DNA of 64,000 nt, taken from Emiliania huxleyi CCMP1516 (lineage: Eukaryota > Haptophyta > Isochrysidales > Noelaerhabdaceae). This document shows, piece by piece, positions 1 to 11,065 of the stretch. The DNA is taken from positions 296,286-360,285 of the forward strand of contig NW_005198017.1 in assembly GCF_000372725.1 (NCBI RefSeq), written 5' to 3'. The position numbers and the translations under genes are program-made. The notes under the pieces were generated by a model. That model made no database searches. It was not told the origin of the DNA and saw only the letters and a list, made by a program, of their open reading frames with translations. The stretch's first letter is position 1. Each line of letters begins with the position of its first letter.

Positions 1-1962
1 CGCAAGAGCTGGTCCTCGCCTTCGAACATGTCAGGGTGGTCGTAGACCACCTGGGGGGGAGCGAAGGGGGGCGGCGGCGGCAGGGTCGGTGCGGGGTTGG
101 GGTGCGGGGTTGGGGTGCGAGGCGGGGGTGAGGGCCCGGCAAGGCGAGGGCCCTCTAGCGAGGTCTCGAGGTCTCGCCTCGATGCCGGTGCTGTGCAGCC
201 GCGCGACCCACTCGTCCAGCCGCACGGGCGCGTGCTCCGCCACGAGCTCCTCGACCTTTGCCTCGCCGTTGCCGGGTTGCGCGAGGATGCCTGCAGAGTC
301 GCCGACCGCAGCATAGACGAGCGTTCTGCCGTCGACGATCGCGGCGACCGACGCGGTGGAGCCGCCGTCGACGGCGTCGTACCCCAGGGGCCAGTCCTCC
401 TCCTCCACCTATCGAGGCACTTCCGAGACGGCTCCGCGCGAGTGCTGCCCCCCCGCCCGCCTCTCTCTTCCCCCTCCCTTGCCCCACCTCCATGACGAGC
501 ATCTTCCCATATCTCCCCATATCTCCCCATATCTCCCCACCTCCATGACGAGCATCCCGTCGCGCTCAAACACGTCCGGCATCGCCTTGATCGCCTCCCA
601 GATGGCGGCGTGCGCCGCCTCGAACACCTCGCTCATCACCGCCTCGGGCTCGGAGCGCAGCCGCCAAAAGTGCGCCCGCAAGTGCTCCTGCATCGCGGCG
701 GACGCCGCCATCGACGCGACCCGCCCGTGCTCGCCTCCGTGCCCGTCCAGCACGCCGTACGCCCAGTTGGCTTCGTCGACGCGCAGCACAAAGTACGCAT
801 CCTGGTTCTCCTTGGGCCCGTGTCCGCTGCCGCCGCGGTGAGTGTACTCGTAGTGGTCGAGCCTCAGACGCACCTGCGCCGCCGCCGCCTCGGCCGCCGC
901 CGCCGCCTCGGCCGCCGCCGCCGCCTCGGCCGCCGCCGCCGCCTCTGCTGCCGCCCTCTCCTTGCGCTCTGCCTCTGCTGCCGCCTCTGCCTCTGCTGCC
1001 GCTAGTGCCTCCGCCTCCGCCCTCGCCCTCGCCTCCGCCCTCGCCTCCGCTCTCGCCTCCTCCGCTGCCCTTGCCTCCGCCTCCGCCGCCGCCGCCGCCG
1101 CCTCTGCCGCCTCCCGAGCCTTGCGCTCGGCCCTGGCAGCTTCGACCCGCTGCCGCGCCGCCGCCGCCTGCTGCTCTCTTCGCGCCGCCTCGGCCTCCTC
1201 CTCCCGCCTCCGCGCCTCCTCGCGCGCACGCGCCGCCCGCTCGAGCCGATCTCGCTCCTCTTGCTGCTCGCGCTCCCTCTTCTCCGCCTCCGCCCGCTCC
1301 GCAGCTACTCTCTCCGCCTCCGCCCGCTCCGCAGCCACCCTCTCTGCCTCCGCCCGCTCCGCAGCTGCCCGCTCCGCTGCCGCCCGCTCCACCGCTGCCC
1401 GCTCCGCTGCCGCCCGCTCCACCGCTGCCCGCTCCACCTTGGCGGCGGCGGCGGCAGCAGCAACAGCGCCACCGTTTTGGTCGTACGTAGCAACAGCGTC
1501 TGCGGTGAGGGGAAGTGGCGCGCCGCGGGGGATCGGCGCGGCCAGCGGCGTACCGTCGCCGTCCGCTGGATCCCAGCGCAGCTGCAGCTGGATTCGACCC
1601 GGCAGGAGCTCGTGCCACGCCGCGTCGGTCGAGAGCTTTGCGAGCGCCAGCTCGGCGAGCCGCAGCGTCACCTTGCCGTAGAAGGCGTCCGAGTCGCCGC
1701 CGGCGGCGGCGCAGTTCCACACATCGACGACGATGCGCGAGTCGTCGCGCACCTCGTCCAGCTCAAACTCCTCGTTCCACACTGGCCGCATGGGGTCCTC
1801 ACCTGCCCCGCGCCCTCGCGCCTGCGAGCGCCGCCGCCGCCAGCGCGTCTTCTCGAGGACGCAGACGGCACAGTAGGTGCTGTTGACGGGCGCGTCGACG
1901 AACGCCTCCTCGAAGTGCGCCTCGATGACGCGCAGGGTGACGGTCCCACGCGTGGCTGCCAT
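1..1962 (-). CDS. C2 domain + coiled coil + PP2C-type protein phosphatase (partial, runs off left edge)
   Basis: Likely a Mg/Mn-dependent Ser/Thr phosphatase (PPM/PP2C family). Exons on the minus strand: 541-1962, 178-408 and 50 to beyond the left edge. The ATG at 1962 is used because the upstream extension opens with GTG. Residues about 1-120 resemble a C2 domain (PVWNEEFELDE, then a FYGKVTLRLAEL strand). Next comes about 200 residues of Glu/Arg/Ala coiled coil with ERAAVERAAAERAA repeats. The PP2C core follows: GKENQDAYF-like (GPKENQDAYF), GVLDGHGGEHG with the metal-binding Asp, GGSTASVAAIV, and YAAVGDSAGIL. The intron 51-177 needs a GC donor (ATCGAG|GCGAGA); the intron 409-540 is GT-AG and contains a minisatellite. 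The remaining metal-binding residues lie beyond the edge. Domains are seen in the sequence; the substrate is unknown. C2 plus PP2C in one chain is uncommon. Confidence 0.82.
482..556. repeat. Intronic CCCCATATCT minisatellite flanked by a 22-bp direct duplication
   Basis: About 3 units of ATCTCCCCAT lie between two identical 22-bp copies (482-503 and 535-556) that both contain the exon end and splice donor of the phosphatase gene. Splicing from the second copy would add 53 nt and break the frame, so the copy at 535-556 (exon ending at 541) is the likely functional one. The same minisatellite recurs in two introns of the GH5 gene near 33 kb. Confidence 0.85.
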
Positions 1963-2334
1963 GCCTGCTTTTGTGGAGCGGCGGCGCGCCTCAAGGGAGC
2001 CCACTTGGATGGACCCCCCTACGCCTCGTGTTTGGCGAGCCCCACCCCTCCCGGGCCCTGCCGCCTGACACCTCTATCGGCGGAGGGCTTCGGTCACGGT
2101 CCACACTCCCGCCCTCCCGACCCCTCGACACACAGCGGCACCCCTACCCCGGCGGTTTTAGGGCCTCCACCAGAAGAAACACCCGGGGTGGGCCCCGCCG
2201 CCGTCAACCTGTCCGCCGACGAACAGGTAACGGCTCCCCGACAGGGTGCTGAAGGTGAAGGCGGCAAGGAAGGCGCCGCCCTGCCACGGAGGAGGTACGG
2301 TACTTTGCCTCCACGTCGAAAGAAAAGAGCCACG

Positions 2335-2412
2335 ACGGGAGGGATGGGAGGACGGCACGCCGCCACCACACAGGGATTTTAAGGAGAGGGGTGTGGTGCT
2401 AGCCGCCGCCCA
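2335..2412 (+). repeat. Dispersed repeat A, copy 1
   Basis: A sequence of about 78 bp starting GGGAGGGATGGGAGGACGGC and running through a CCACCACACAGGG block to a GTGTGGTGCTAGCCG block. Near-identical copies lie at about 27993-28290 (several), 34330-34440 (reverse), 42575-42662 and 51900-51966. Here it lies in the 5' flank or first intron of the LEA14-like gene. No terminal inverted repeats or target duplication were recognised. The rest of 1963-2517 shows no clear exon. Confidence 0.85.
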
Positions 2413-2517
2413 CCGTTCTTGTGAATCGTGTGCGGTGCGCGGAAATTCTCGCTGGTGAACCGCAAATTCTTTTCTTCGCGATGTCCACCCCATCACGCCG
2501 CTCGCGCCTGCTCGCAG

Positions 2518-3633
2518 GCGGACATTGCAATCTCGGTCGAGATTAACAACCCGTCGAGCTTTGACATCATGGATCTGGGAAAGGTCTTCATCAACGTGCA
2601 CACCGAGCTCAAGAAGAATGTATCGAGTTGCACTCAAACTGCGGCCTACGTGCCCCTTAATGGGGTGGCGTCACCCTGTGACGAGCGAGAGACGCTGGGG
2701 CCGCACTTTGTGCAGGTGACAACACCGCCCGACTTTGCGATCCTGCAGGGGCAAAATCCCAAGGTGCTCGTCCATGGTCACCTCGATGCGCCGAATCGCG
2801 AGCGCGAGTCTCTTGGTGCTTCAGTTGTGTTTGACACGTTCGTCGCGAACAAGTCGAGCCCGCTCATCGCCCTGATTCTCAATTCCTCGCAGCCGTTCTA
2901 TACGGAAGCTTCCAGCGGCATCCTTGTTCGTTGCACGCTACCCGGCATCAGCTACCCCAAGATGATGAGGAGAACGTTTTCGCAACTAACGATGGGGGCC
3001 ACCGGGAGAGGCGTTACCCCCTTCCAAACGAGGACGCTTAATAAATACCCGCCGCCGCCACCACCGATCGATCTGATATCAAAGATAGCGCGTGGGGCAT
3101 TCGACCTCGGCGGCTATGAGAATGCTCTCGCGGAGGATGTTGGCGCCGTAGTCGAGGTGGTGCACATCGACTTCAACATCCCTATAGCCATCAGTACAAT
3201 GATGACTGGACCGATTTTCGGCGGGTCTGGTTGCTTGCAGCAGTACGTGCGGCTCGAGATGAAAAACCCGGTCGGCTCGGAGCTCCTAATCGAGGGGCTC
3301 ATCGTCGATGTCTATTACGACGGCACGAGGATCGCTGCGGTTGACTTGCCTTCTCTCGGCGCCGAGAGAACAATTAAAATGTCTGGCTTCGAGTACCTGG
3401 AGGCCGAGAGGATGGAGTGGCTCCCTGTGATCATCGACTGCAACTCGCCCGCTGTGGTGAGCGCGGTCATCAAACTGCTCTACGCGATGCAGGCATTTGA
3501 TTTTTATCAACGCGGAATCGGGGGTCACGCCGACCCCGCGCTGGCGCACGTCGAGGCAACGATCCTCATCGAGATCGGTGGGATTAAGCCCTTCATCAAG
3601 TATAGCCAGAATGAGGTCCCCGTCATCCTATGA
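2518..3633 (+). CDS. LEA14/WHy-like protein (5' exon not found)
   Basis: The last exon of a protein with two LEA_2/WHy-like beta-sandwich segments. A strong acceptor (CTGCTCGCAG|GCGGAC) precedes codon 2518 and the frame stays open to TGA at 3631-3633. The first segment begins ISVEINNPSSFDI, the hallmark of LEA14-type domains (a beta strand followed by NNPS). The second has LEMKNPVGSELLIEGL followed by VDVYYDGTRIAAV, the same pattern. The two are separated by a linker with a Pro run. Upstream, the open frame has only a GTG and no ATG, so at least one 5' exon is missing and may lie across repeat A. LEA14-like proteins are linked to desiccation tolerance or to membrane-associated lipid-binding roles; the role here is not inferable. 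Codon use looks less GC-biased than in neighbouring genes. Confidence 0.6.
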   Translation, partial: ADIAISVEINNPSSFDIMDLGKVFINVHTELKKNVSSCTQTAAYVPLNGVASPCDERETLGPHFVQVTTPPDFAILQGQNPKVLVHGHLDAPNRERESLGASVVFDTFVANKSSPLIALILNSSQPFYTEASSGILVRCTLPGISYPKMMRRTFSQLTMGATGRGVTPFQTRTLNKYPPPPPPIDLISKIARGAFDLGGYENALAEDVGAVVEVVHIDFNIPIAISTMMTGPIFGGSGCLQQYVRLEMKNPVGSELLIEGLIVDVYYDGTRIAAVDLPSLGAERTIKMSGFEYLEAERMEWLPVIIDCNSPAVVSAVIKLLYAMQAFDFYQRGIGGHADPALAHVEATILIEIGGIKPFIKYSQNEVPVIL

Positions 3634-4296
3634 TGGAGCTCAGAAGCTCCTGAGTATGCTGCAGTAACTGCAGTCGCGTCGTATACTTGGGCGCCGCTCC
3701 ACTCAACCGGATACTTAGCGCGCCGCTCCACTTAAGGACCGGGGAGACCGCAGGGCGCGGGGGGCGAGAGGCCGACCCGTGCAACGCTGAGCGAGCAGGT
3801 GAGAGAGCTGATTTTGTGGCTCTGTTGGTGAGAGAGAGAGATACCAATCTGAGACAGAGACGAGCGAGATGGGAGAGAGAGACTCAGAGTACATTGGAGA
3901 TGGGGCGGCGGCTGGGAGGTTGCTGGTTGGTGTCTATGTGCACTCACAGCAGGCGTGCGCGGTGCGTGCGCCGGGTGCCGGTGGGCGGGGGCGCATGTTC
4001 TCCGATCCTCGAGGGTCAGATCGAGGTGACTACGTGTACACACATGCATGCTTGTGAGATTTCGTGGCCCCTCGCTCTCTCCAGAGTCCAGTCCACCCCG
4101 GTCCCCGCCACGCTGTGAGGGCAAGGGCTCCATCCCCTTAGGCGTGTGTGCAATCTTCACATTAGAGCACACACACACGTGTCCCCTCTCACGCTCTCAG
4201 AGAGAGTGCCCCGCACCTCTTCGACACATCTCTCTGTAGACAACCGACTGTACCCCAAAACGACACGAAACCGCTGTCGGGCGGCGTGCGACGTGC
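3634..4296. other. Intergenic, no gene seen
   Basis: Contains GA-rich stretches (about 3800-3905), a repeated GCGCCGCTCCACT motif near 3690-3735 and a short CA run at 4168-4182. Several overlapping short open frames on both strands carry no recognisable protein. Confidence 0.6.
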
Positions 4297-6178
4297 TCAC
4301 ATCGCGGACTCGATGGGTTTGGGTTTGCGAACGCTTCGAAACCAGCCCTTGAGGATGCTTCTTGCCGAGTCGAAGCTGGGCAGGTCCCTGATGGTGACCG
4401 TCTCGAGCTCGGCCAAATGCGCAACTCTTCCCGCCGCGGCGGCGGCCGCCAGCGCCGGCCGCGTGTCGAGGACGGCGTCGGAGCGGCCGCGGAAGAGGAA
4501 GGGCAGCCCGACTCGTTCGCCCGAGCGAGGCGCCACCACGCGGTGCTTGCACGGCGCAAAGTGTCCCGCCGAGAGGCGGGCGAGAGTGTCGCCGACCATG
4601 ACGACGAGAGCGACTCCGCCGTCGGCTCGCAGCGCTGTCTCCTCCACAGGCACCCACAGCCCGTCGGAGCGGCGGAGTGCGTGCAGCCCGGCGGCGGAAG
4701 CGCACACGTCCAGGGTGAGCAGGCCTACTCCCAGAGATGTGCGCGCTGCTGTGGCAGCCCACCGGCGCCGCTCCCCTCTTCTCGAGGGTCCAAGGGTGAG
4801 GGTCCAAGGGTGAGTGGCGGGAGCAGCGCGCCCACGTCGTGGTGCTCTTCGCAGAGCACATCGGTGCCGTACGCACCCTCACGCCGCGAGTCGTACCGGC
4901 AGAGCCGAAGCAGCGAGTGCGCCAGCCGCGGCGCCTCCGCAGCGTCGGCGTCGGCGCCGGCGTCGATGAAGGAGGCAGAGGCGCGCGCTGCGCCTCGGAT
5001 GCGCTCCGCCTCCGACGTCACCGCGGCGTCGAGTTCGGACGCCTCGATCAGCGGCACGCCTCTGCACCCGCAAGCGCCCGAGACCTCACCTCCGACCTCG
5101 CCTCCGTCCTCGCCTCCGTCCTCGCCTCCGTCCTCGCCTCTGTCCTCGCCTCTGTCCTCGCTGCTGCCGTTGTCACTCGGGGCGGATGGCGCGGCGTCGC
5201 AGAGTCCGGCGAGGAAGCGAGGCTCACAGCCGAGCTCCGCGGCGACGTGTGGGAGCAGGCCGCGCGCGACCCCGTCCAGCGTCCGCACGAGCAGGGAGAG
5301 GGCCGCCTCGGGCGTGGAGCGGGCGGGTGAGGCGAGGGGTGGCGGATGCGCGGGTTTGTGCCAGAAGGGGGGAGGGGCGGCTCACCGAGAAGCGCAGCCG
5401 GCCGTCTGCGTCGACCGGCGCCGGGTGGACGGCGCCGGGCGTCGCCCGCACCTCGAGCTGCTCGCGGTACTTTCCGTCGCGGTAGCCGGTGAACTTGCGG
5501 TCAATGTGGGCGTAGGCGCCCGCCTGCTCGAGCTTGGCTTCGGTCGACTGGGCGAACCATGTCGCCGCGGACCCCTCCACCTGAGGGCAGTGGCGAGGAA
5601 GGGCGTGGCGAGGGCGGCGGCGCGTGACGAGGGGGAGCGGGCGGCGGGGGCGACGGCCGCGGTGGGACGGGCTGCGGCGGCGGCACCTCTCGCCAGAGCG
5701 CCGCTTGCGATGCGGTGAGGAGCAGCGGTGCGTACCCGTCTCGCCTCAGCCGGCGGACAAAGGCGGCGCCCGCACCGCTCGAGCCTGGGGCGGCGCGGAG
5801 CACCTCCTCCAGCCAGGGCGCGCCCGCGTGCTGCAGTGCGTCTCCGAGCGGCGGCTCGGCGCGCCGGCTTGGGTCGGCCGGGTCTGCAGCCCACTGAACC
5901 ACCTCGCGAGGGCCGAAGTGGGCGCGCATCTGCTCCAGCGCGTCCTCTTGCGAGGCTGTGATCGACAGTGCGACACCCGCCGGCAATTGTGCTCTCGCGG
6001 CTTCACAGAGCTGCGCGATGACGTCTGTGTTGTTGGCCTCGGCGTGCCACCGGAGCGCGATGAGCGCGTCACCGGTCGGCACGGCCGTTCGGAGTCCGAC
6101 GAGGCAAAAGCCGGCGCACTCGAAGGGCGCGAGCGCGGTGGGCGCGTGCTCAAGCCTCACGCGGAGCAAAAGCAGCAT
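4297..6178 (-). CDS. 2OG-Fe(II) dioxygenase, isopenicillin-N-synthase-like, with N-terminal extension
   Basis: Four exons on the minus strand: 5687-6178, 5386-5580, 4832-5306 and 4297-4724, giving 529 aa. An in-frame ATG at 6406 would lengthen it to about 605 aa. Exon 1 ends in an opening typical of this family (FVRRLRRDGYAPLLLT). Across the exon 3/4 junction, splicing with a GC donor (GTGG|GCGCGC) and GAGTAG acceptor gives CEEHHDVGLLTLDV, which restores the family's H-x-D iron motif and following strand. The distal His is in APCKHRV, followed by an Arg/Ser pair in RSGERVGLPF for 2-oxoglutarate. The family oxidises small molecules or proteins with Fe(II) and 2OG; the substrate is unknown. Exon 3 contains a Gly/Glu/Asp repeat (GEDGGEDGGEDGGEV) encoded by a minisatellite at about 5090-5165, between the N-terminal region and the iron site. 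Confidence 0.8.
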
Positions 6179-6849
6179 AAACACACCCTCCTGCCCTCTT
6201 CGCGCGATCAGGCGTTGCACGAACCGGCACAAGCCACAATTGGAGTGGCCGCAATCCGTTGACCTGGATATGTACCTCGGCTTCACAGTAGATGTCACTG
6301 TGCCGCGTGCGCAAAAGCTCAAGTAGCGATCAATCTGCCGGACAGAGTAGCGTCTGTCTGTAACGGAGTCGGGCAAAGGGACGTGAAGAGATTCTGCGCC
6401 CGTCATCCTCCGGGAGGGCGTGTCGAAACCGAGTCTGATCGAAGTTCAGGGTCAGCATTGTGGGTCTCGCGGAAGCGAGATCAACAAGGCTGCCTAAGTA
6501 GGGGGGGAACGCGTGAGGCCGTGACCGGAGCAGCGAAAACTCCCAGCCCCGAATAGTCGACAGACAGCTCGGTTGAATGCCGCCTGGAAGGCTCTGGCGG
6601 GTCCGCAGTATGTCGACTGGTTTTGTCGTTCTGGTTTTGTCGTTTGCTACATCATCGTCCCTTGGCGGGTCCGGTTGAGAGAGATTTTTGAACACTCGTC
6701 CGGCGGTCGTTGCCGCAGCCCTCTCGCTTCCCCCTCCCTTTTCGCGCAGAGCCCGGCGTCTTGATTCGCGATTTCTCCATACCTGTCGCCGACTGAGCCG
6801 CTGCGGGCGTGGAGTCGGCCTTTCCTAACGCTCGTCGAGCGCCGGATCC
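6179..6849. promoter_or_regulatory. Divergent intergenic region between oxygenase (-) and methyltransferase (+)
   Basis: The two genes are transcribed away from each other, so both promoters should lie here. No TATA box or other named element is evident. If the oxygenase starts at 6406, the shared spacer shrinks to about 440 bp. Confidence 0.4.
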
Positions 6850-8524
6850 ATGTGCCGCTCGACCTGCGCACCGCTCAGACTGCTCACCCTCGCTCTCGCC
6901 GGGCTCAGCCACGGCCGTCCGTCCGACGCGGCGTGCCCGCCGTCGTGCCCTGTGAACGAGCTCTCAAAGCTGTACGACCAGTACTGTTCCGACAAGGGCA
7001 CCTTCTGGCAGAGCAAGCACCACTACGCGTCGGCGTACCACCAGATCTTTGGTTCGATCCGCAACGTCGTCACCTCCATCCTCGAGATTGGGATTGGCGA
7101 GGACACCGCGCCGTCGGTCGCCTCGTGGCTGATTTACTTTCCAAAGGCACACATCTACCCCATCGACATCAAGACGACCGAGGAGGTGGCCAAGCGCGCG
7201 GTCCCCGGCGGCGCCACGGACCGCGTCGTCGCGCACCAGGCCAAGTTCGGCTGCGAGTACAACCGGTCGATGTGGTCTGACCCGCGGGCGCTCCTCGCCC
7301 AGCCAACCTGGCACCTTGGCCCCTCCGGAGCCGCGAGTCATTTGACACGCGCCCGCCAGTCGCCAGCACACCCCGCCCCGCCACACCTCGCCCGCAGTCG
7401 CCAGGCCCCTTCTTTCCCTCAGCCTCCCGCGCCGCCCTTCCCCACCGCCCGCCCAGGTGCACCTGACGCTGAACACCGACGCGTCGGACCCGGCTCAGCT
7501 CTCGCGCGTCCGGCTTCCGCCGCAGCTCGACATCATCCTCGACGACGGCTCGCACCGCTTCCTCGACCAGGAAAAGACGCTGCACGTGCTCTGGCCACGC
7601 CTCCGCCCGGGCGGCTTCTACATTATCGAGGACATCCTGATCGGCGCGCTGCCGTGGGACGCGTCGCACGCGCAGCAGGCGCCGACCAACAACTCGGACT
7701 GCGGCGGCGAGTGCTTCTTCCCGCAGAAGATCGCCGAGCACCCCTTCCTGCTCGACCGCTTCGGTCACACCAAGGGCGGCGCTTGGACGCGACTGCGCAA
7801 GGAGACGCAGGAGCTGCTGCGCAAGCACGACTGGTTCTTCTCGGTGACGGGCGTGCACAAGGGGGGCGGGCTCGACGTCTCGCTCATCCTGCGAAAGGCG
7901 GGGCCCGCCATCGGCAGCGAGGGGCTGGGCGGCGAGGCTAGGCCCCTCACGCCGCCGTCCACGGACAACGGCGCCGCGCTGACGCAGGAGCGTGCCCCAA
8001 CCGCCCTCTGCCCTCCATCCGCCCTCTGCCCGCCCTCTGCCCGCCCTCTGCCCGCCCTCTGCCCGCCCTCTGTCCCCGCGCCGCGCGCGACGTCGAGACT
8101 CCCTGTCCCTCAGGCGCGCTCCGCGCTGCAGCTCGCGGAGACGCAACAGAAGTCGCTCGAGCGCCAGCACTCCGAGCTGCAGCAGTCGTTGCGCTCGATC
8201 GAGCAGGCCGTCGAGACACGCTGCACGCAGCAGGAGGCGGTGCGGCCGGCGGACGAGGGCTCCAGCACCGTCATGTACGCCCTGCTCGCCGCCTCGGTCG
8301 CCCTGAATTGCCTCCAGTTCGTCACTTCGCGCGGCGGGGCACACACCGCGGCCTTAGGCGAGGCGCGGCGACGCCGCGCCGAGCGCTTCTCTCATGCCGC
8401 GCCCCCTCTCGCCGTAGGCGCGGGGCTACCGGAGGGTGCCCAACCGGGCGGAAGGGTTCTGAGCGTCTTGCGGGACTCTGTGCTTGTGCCGTGGGTGACC
8501 GATTTGGGAGGAATTCGATGTTGA
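6850..8524 (+). CDS. Secretory-pathway class I SAM methyltransferase with C-terminal coiled coil and membrane anchor
   Basis: The ATG at 6850 opens a signal peptide (LRLLTLALAGLSHG). A Rossmann-type SAM domain follows: motif I in ILEIGIGEDTAPS, an acidic strand end in YPIDIKTTEE, then after the intron LDIILDDGSHRF and LRPGGFYIIEDI. This resembles the macrocin/CmcI-type sugar or small-molecule O-methyltransferases. The intron acceptor is at 7455-7456; phase favours a GC donor at 7288 (CGG|GCGCTC), which is tentative. After the domain comes a CCCGCCCTCTG repeat (about 8002-8075, possibly an unrecognised intron), then a heptad-like segment (about 8114-8220) and a hydrophobic helix (VMYALLAASVALNCL) near the C-terminus. 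Predicted topology is lumenal catalytic domain with a C-terminal anchor. The substrate may be a glycan, as an inference only. Confidence 0.72.
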
Positions 8525-9879
8525 TCGAGGTTGGTTTCAGCGGTGGACAGCGAGGCGGTGGCGCGAGGTTGAGGTGGCAGTGTCCGGGACTCTTCGAGGG
8601 ACTCTGGGAGAATGGGTTTGCTCCACACAGGTCACAGCGCGCGGCGTGCCGTGCTGTGTGGGGCGGCGGGGAGCGCGAGCGGGCCGGCGGGGCCATGGAC
8701 TGGCAAGCACTTGGGTGGCTGGGGTGCGACTCGCACAGCGACTGTGCAGGTGCCAGGTGGGACCCACGAGCCACGACATGGGGTCGCGCGTGGTGTCCCG
8801 CGGTATTTTTCCGGCACCATACTCTCAACTCTGTTCTCTGAAAGCACGCCCACCCTGCACTTGCCCCCGCAGGCAATTGGCGTCTGATTCACACTATACA
8901 CGACTCCTACACGCTACACAGTACACTGTACACCTCTGGGCCGGCGCGGGGGCCCCAGAGGGTGTCCATGCGGGGGGGCGATGGGGTCCCATGGCCCGCC
9001 GCAGGCGCCGATTTCTGTTGTTTTCACGGGAATTCGGCGTACTTGCGGCCATGCTATCACGCCTTGCGACATCCTTTCGGCGCTGCTGACCGTGTGCCGT
9101 GCTGCACAATTGATCACCTGCATAGCTCGCGGCCTTAGTATCAAGCATTCAGTGACGACCTGATCGTACGGCCAGTAGGAAGGTCAAGGTGTCCTTCCAT
9201 CGTGTGCACGCTTGGTGCAATGCGCGTCGCCTCGGATTGGCTGCTGGCACTCTCGAGGCTATGCCTGCACAGCCTCGCGCGCATGGGCAGTCATGAAGGA
9301 CCACGCACCTTCTCAGGACAGCGCCGGTGCCTCTCTCTTGGACCGGCAAACTTTGTGGTCTAGTGTCACCAATATGGGACCAGTGCGGCATCGCGCCATC
9401 GACAGCTCTGAACTGCGCCTCACCACTGACCGGGGAGGCCGCCAAGTGGGCCAGCACCGGTCGCACATTGTGGCAGCAGTCAGCAGTCCATGGCTGATAG
9501 CTAGAGCAGCAGCGTCAGGGCAGGGTCGGATCGTGTCAAGCCTCTCGCCCGGCCGGCCGCGTGCAGACGTCGGCCTGTCTGCTGTCTGGAGTGATCTGTC
9601 GGCGGTCAGTACGACCGATCAGGTTGGAGGTTACTGATGATTGGAGGGTCTATCTGTGTGTACTCCTCGAGATCTCTCCAAATCTGCCATCTAATCAACC
9701 GTAATCATTCGGGAAGTTGGTGCTAATAGAGACTAATAGAGCCGGAGCCCCGTTTCCGCACTGCGGCGCGGCGCACGGTGCCTCCGGGGGCCCCCGCGCC
9801 CCCCCAGAGCTGTACACACACAGTCACACAGAGTCAGTAGAGAGGTCGTCAGCGGCTGAGGGAGGGTGTGTAGCGAGGA
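8525..9879. other. Intergenic, no convincing gene; contains repeat D copy 1
   Basis: Short open frames overlap on both strands without recognisable domains. Positions 9674-9812 match 22888-23020 almost base for base (repeat D). Confidence 0.55.
9674..9812 (+). repeat. Dispersed repeat D, copy 1
   Basis: About 135 bp, containing AATCAACCGTAATCATTCGG and then GTGCCTCCGGGGGCCCCCG. It is directly repeated at 22888-23020 with a few substitutions. The GC-rich 3' end is nearly palindromic (CCGGGGGCCCCCG). Confidence 0.85.
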
Positions 9880-11065
9880 TGTAGAGTGTAGTCGAGCGCT
9901 GTAGAGCTGTAGAGCTGTAGAGCGCTTTAGAGCTGTAGAGCTCTACATCCGCCGCGGGACGAAACGCCTGCGTTGTAGACGCGATGTAGAGGCGCTCTAC
10001 AACGATCAACGTGAAATCTCTAGACTCTACAACAAACTCTACATCATAAGCGGCGAACGAGGCACGGCCGCTCTCCGACATGAGGCGCGTTGCACTTGCC
10101 AGTGCTGCCCTGGCCTTCTGTCTGCCCGCCCAATGGGTGGCAGGTGCCTCTGCTGCTGTGGCATGCCTCACGGCTGCGACTGGCCGGCGCCTCGGCGCGT
10201 CAGCTCGGCTCGGCGTAGCGATAGTGGCCAGCGCAACTCGCCTGGACTCAACGCTCAGCCAGGAGCTCCCGCACGCGCTGGCGCGAGTCATGGCGCATGC
10301 AACGCGCAGCAATGCTCGCCTCGCCTCGCGCAAATGCGACCGTCCTCGCAGCCGACAGTCCACCGCCTGCTAAAGAAGCACAGCGACGAATCCGCACCGG
10401 CGACGCATGGCAGGCTGGTCATGACGCAGTTATAGGGTGTTATGTGCCGTCAGAGTGACTCTCTGTGTGTCAGGGATAGTCAGGGCCGTCCACCGTCCAC
10501 CAGAGCTCTCCAGTAAGCTCGGAGACACCCCATTAGCGCGGCTCGACCTCCTTGAGTCACTGCCTTCCCGGCGGTTTGGCTGTAGACAGAGTAGAGCCTC
10601 TACATACAACAAACTCTACAGCAAAATCGCGCTCTACATCGCTCTACAACGGAGGCACATCGTCACGCGGCGGATGTAGAGCTCTACAGCTCTACACAGG
10701 CTCTACAGCGCTCTAGAGCGCTCTCCAGCGCTCTACATCTCTACAGCGCTCTACACTCTACATCCTCTACACCCTCCCTCAGGTGAGACCCAATCGGGGC
10801 CGTCCATCAGAGCTCCAGTAAGCTCGGAGACACCCCATTAGCGCGGCTCGACCTCTTTGAGTCACTGCCTTCCCGGCGGTTTGGCTGTAGAGCCTCTGCA
10901 ACAAACTCACAGCAAAATCGCGCTCTACATCGCTCTACAACGCAGGCGCTTCGTCCCGCGGCGGATTGTAGAGCTCTACAGCTCTACAGCGCTCTCCAGC
11001 ACACTACATCTCTACAGCTCTACAGCGCTCTACACTCTACATCCTCTACACCCTCCCTCAGGGTC
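9880..11065. repeat. GTAGAGCTCTACA-rich block with a direct duplication of about 310 bp
   Basis: Two clusters (about 9880-10060 and 10590-11060) consist largely of shuffled GTAGAGC/GCTCTAC units that can fold on themselves. Segments beginning at about 10487 and 10800 share CCAGTAAGCTCGGAGACACC and a following GCGGTTTGGCTGTAGA stretch, giving a tandem unit of about 313 bp. Between the clusters, 10080-10373 (+) could encode a 97-aa protein with a signal-peptide-like start (VALASAALAFCLPAQ). It has no other support and is not called as a gene. Confidence 0.75.

Noticed and set aside
482-503. Second copy of the phosphatase splice donor as the real exon end
   Set aside because: Using it would add 53 nt and shift the frame before the DGGSTAS motif.
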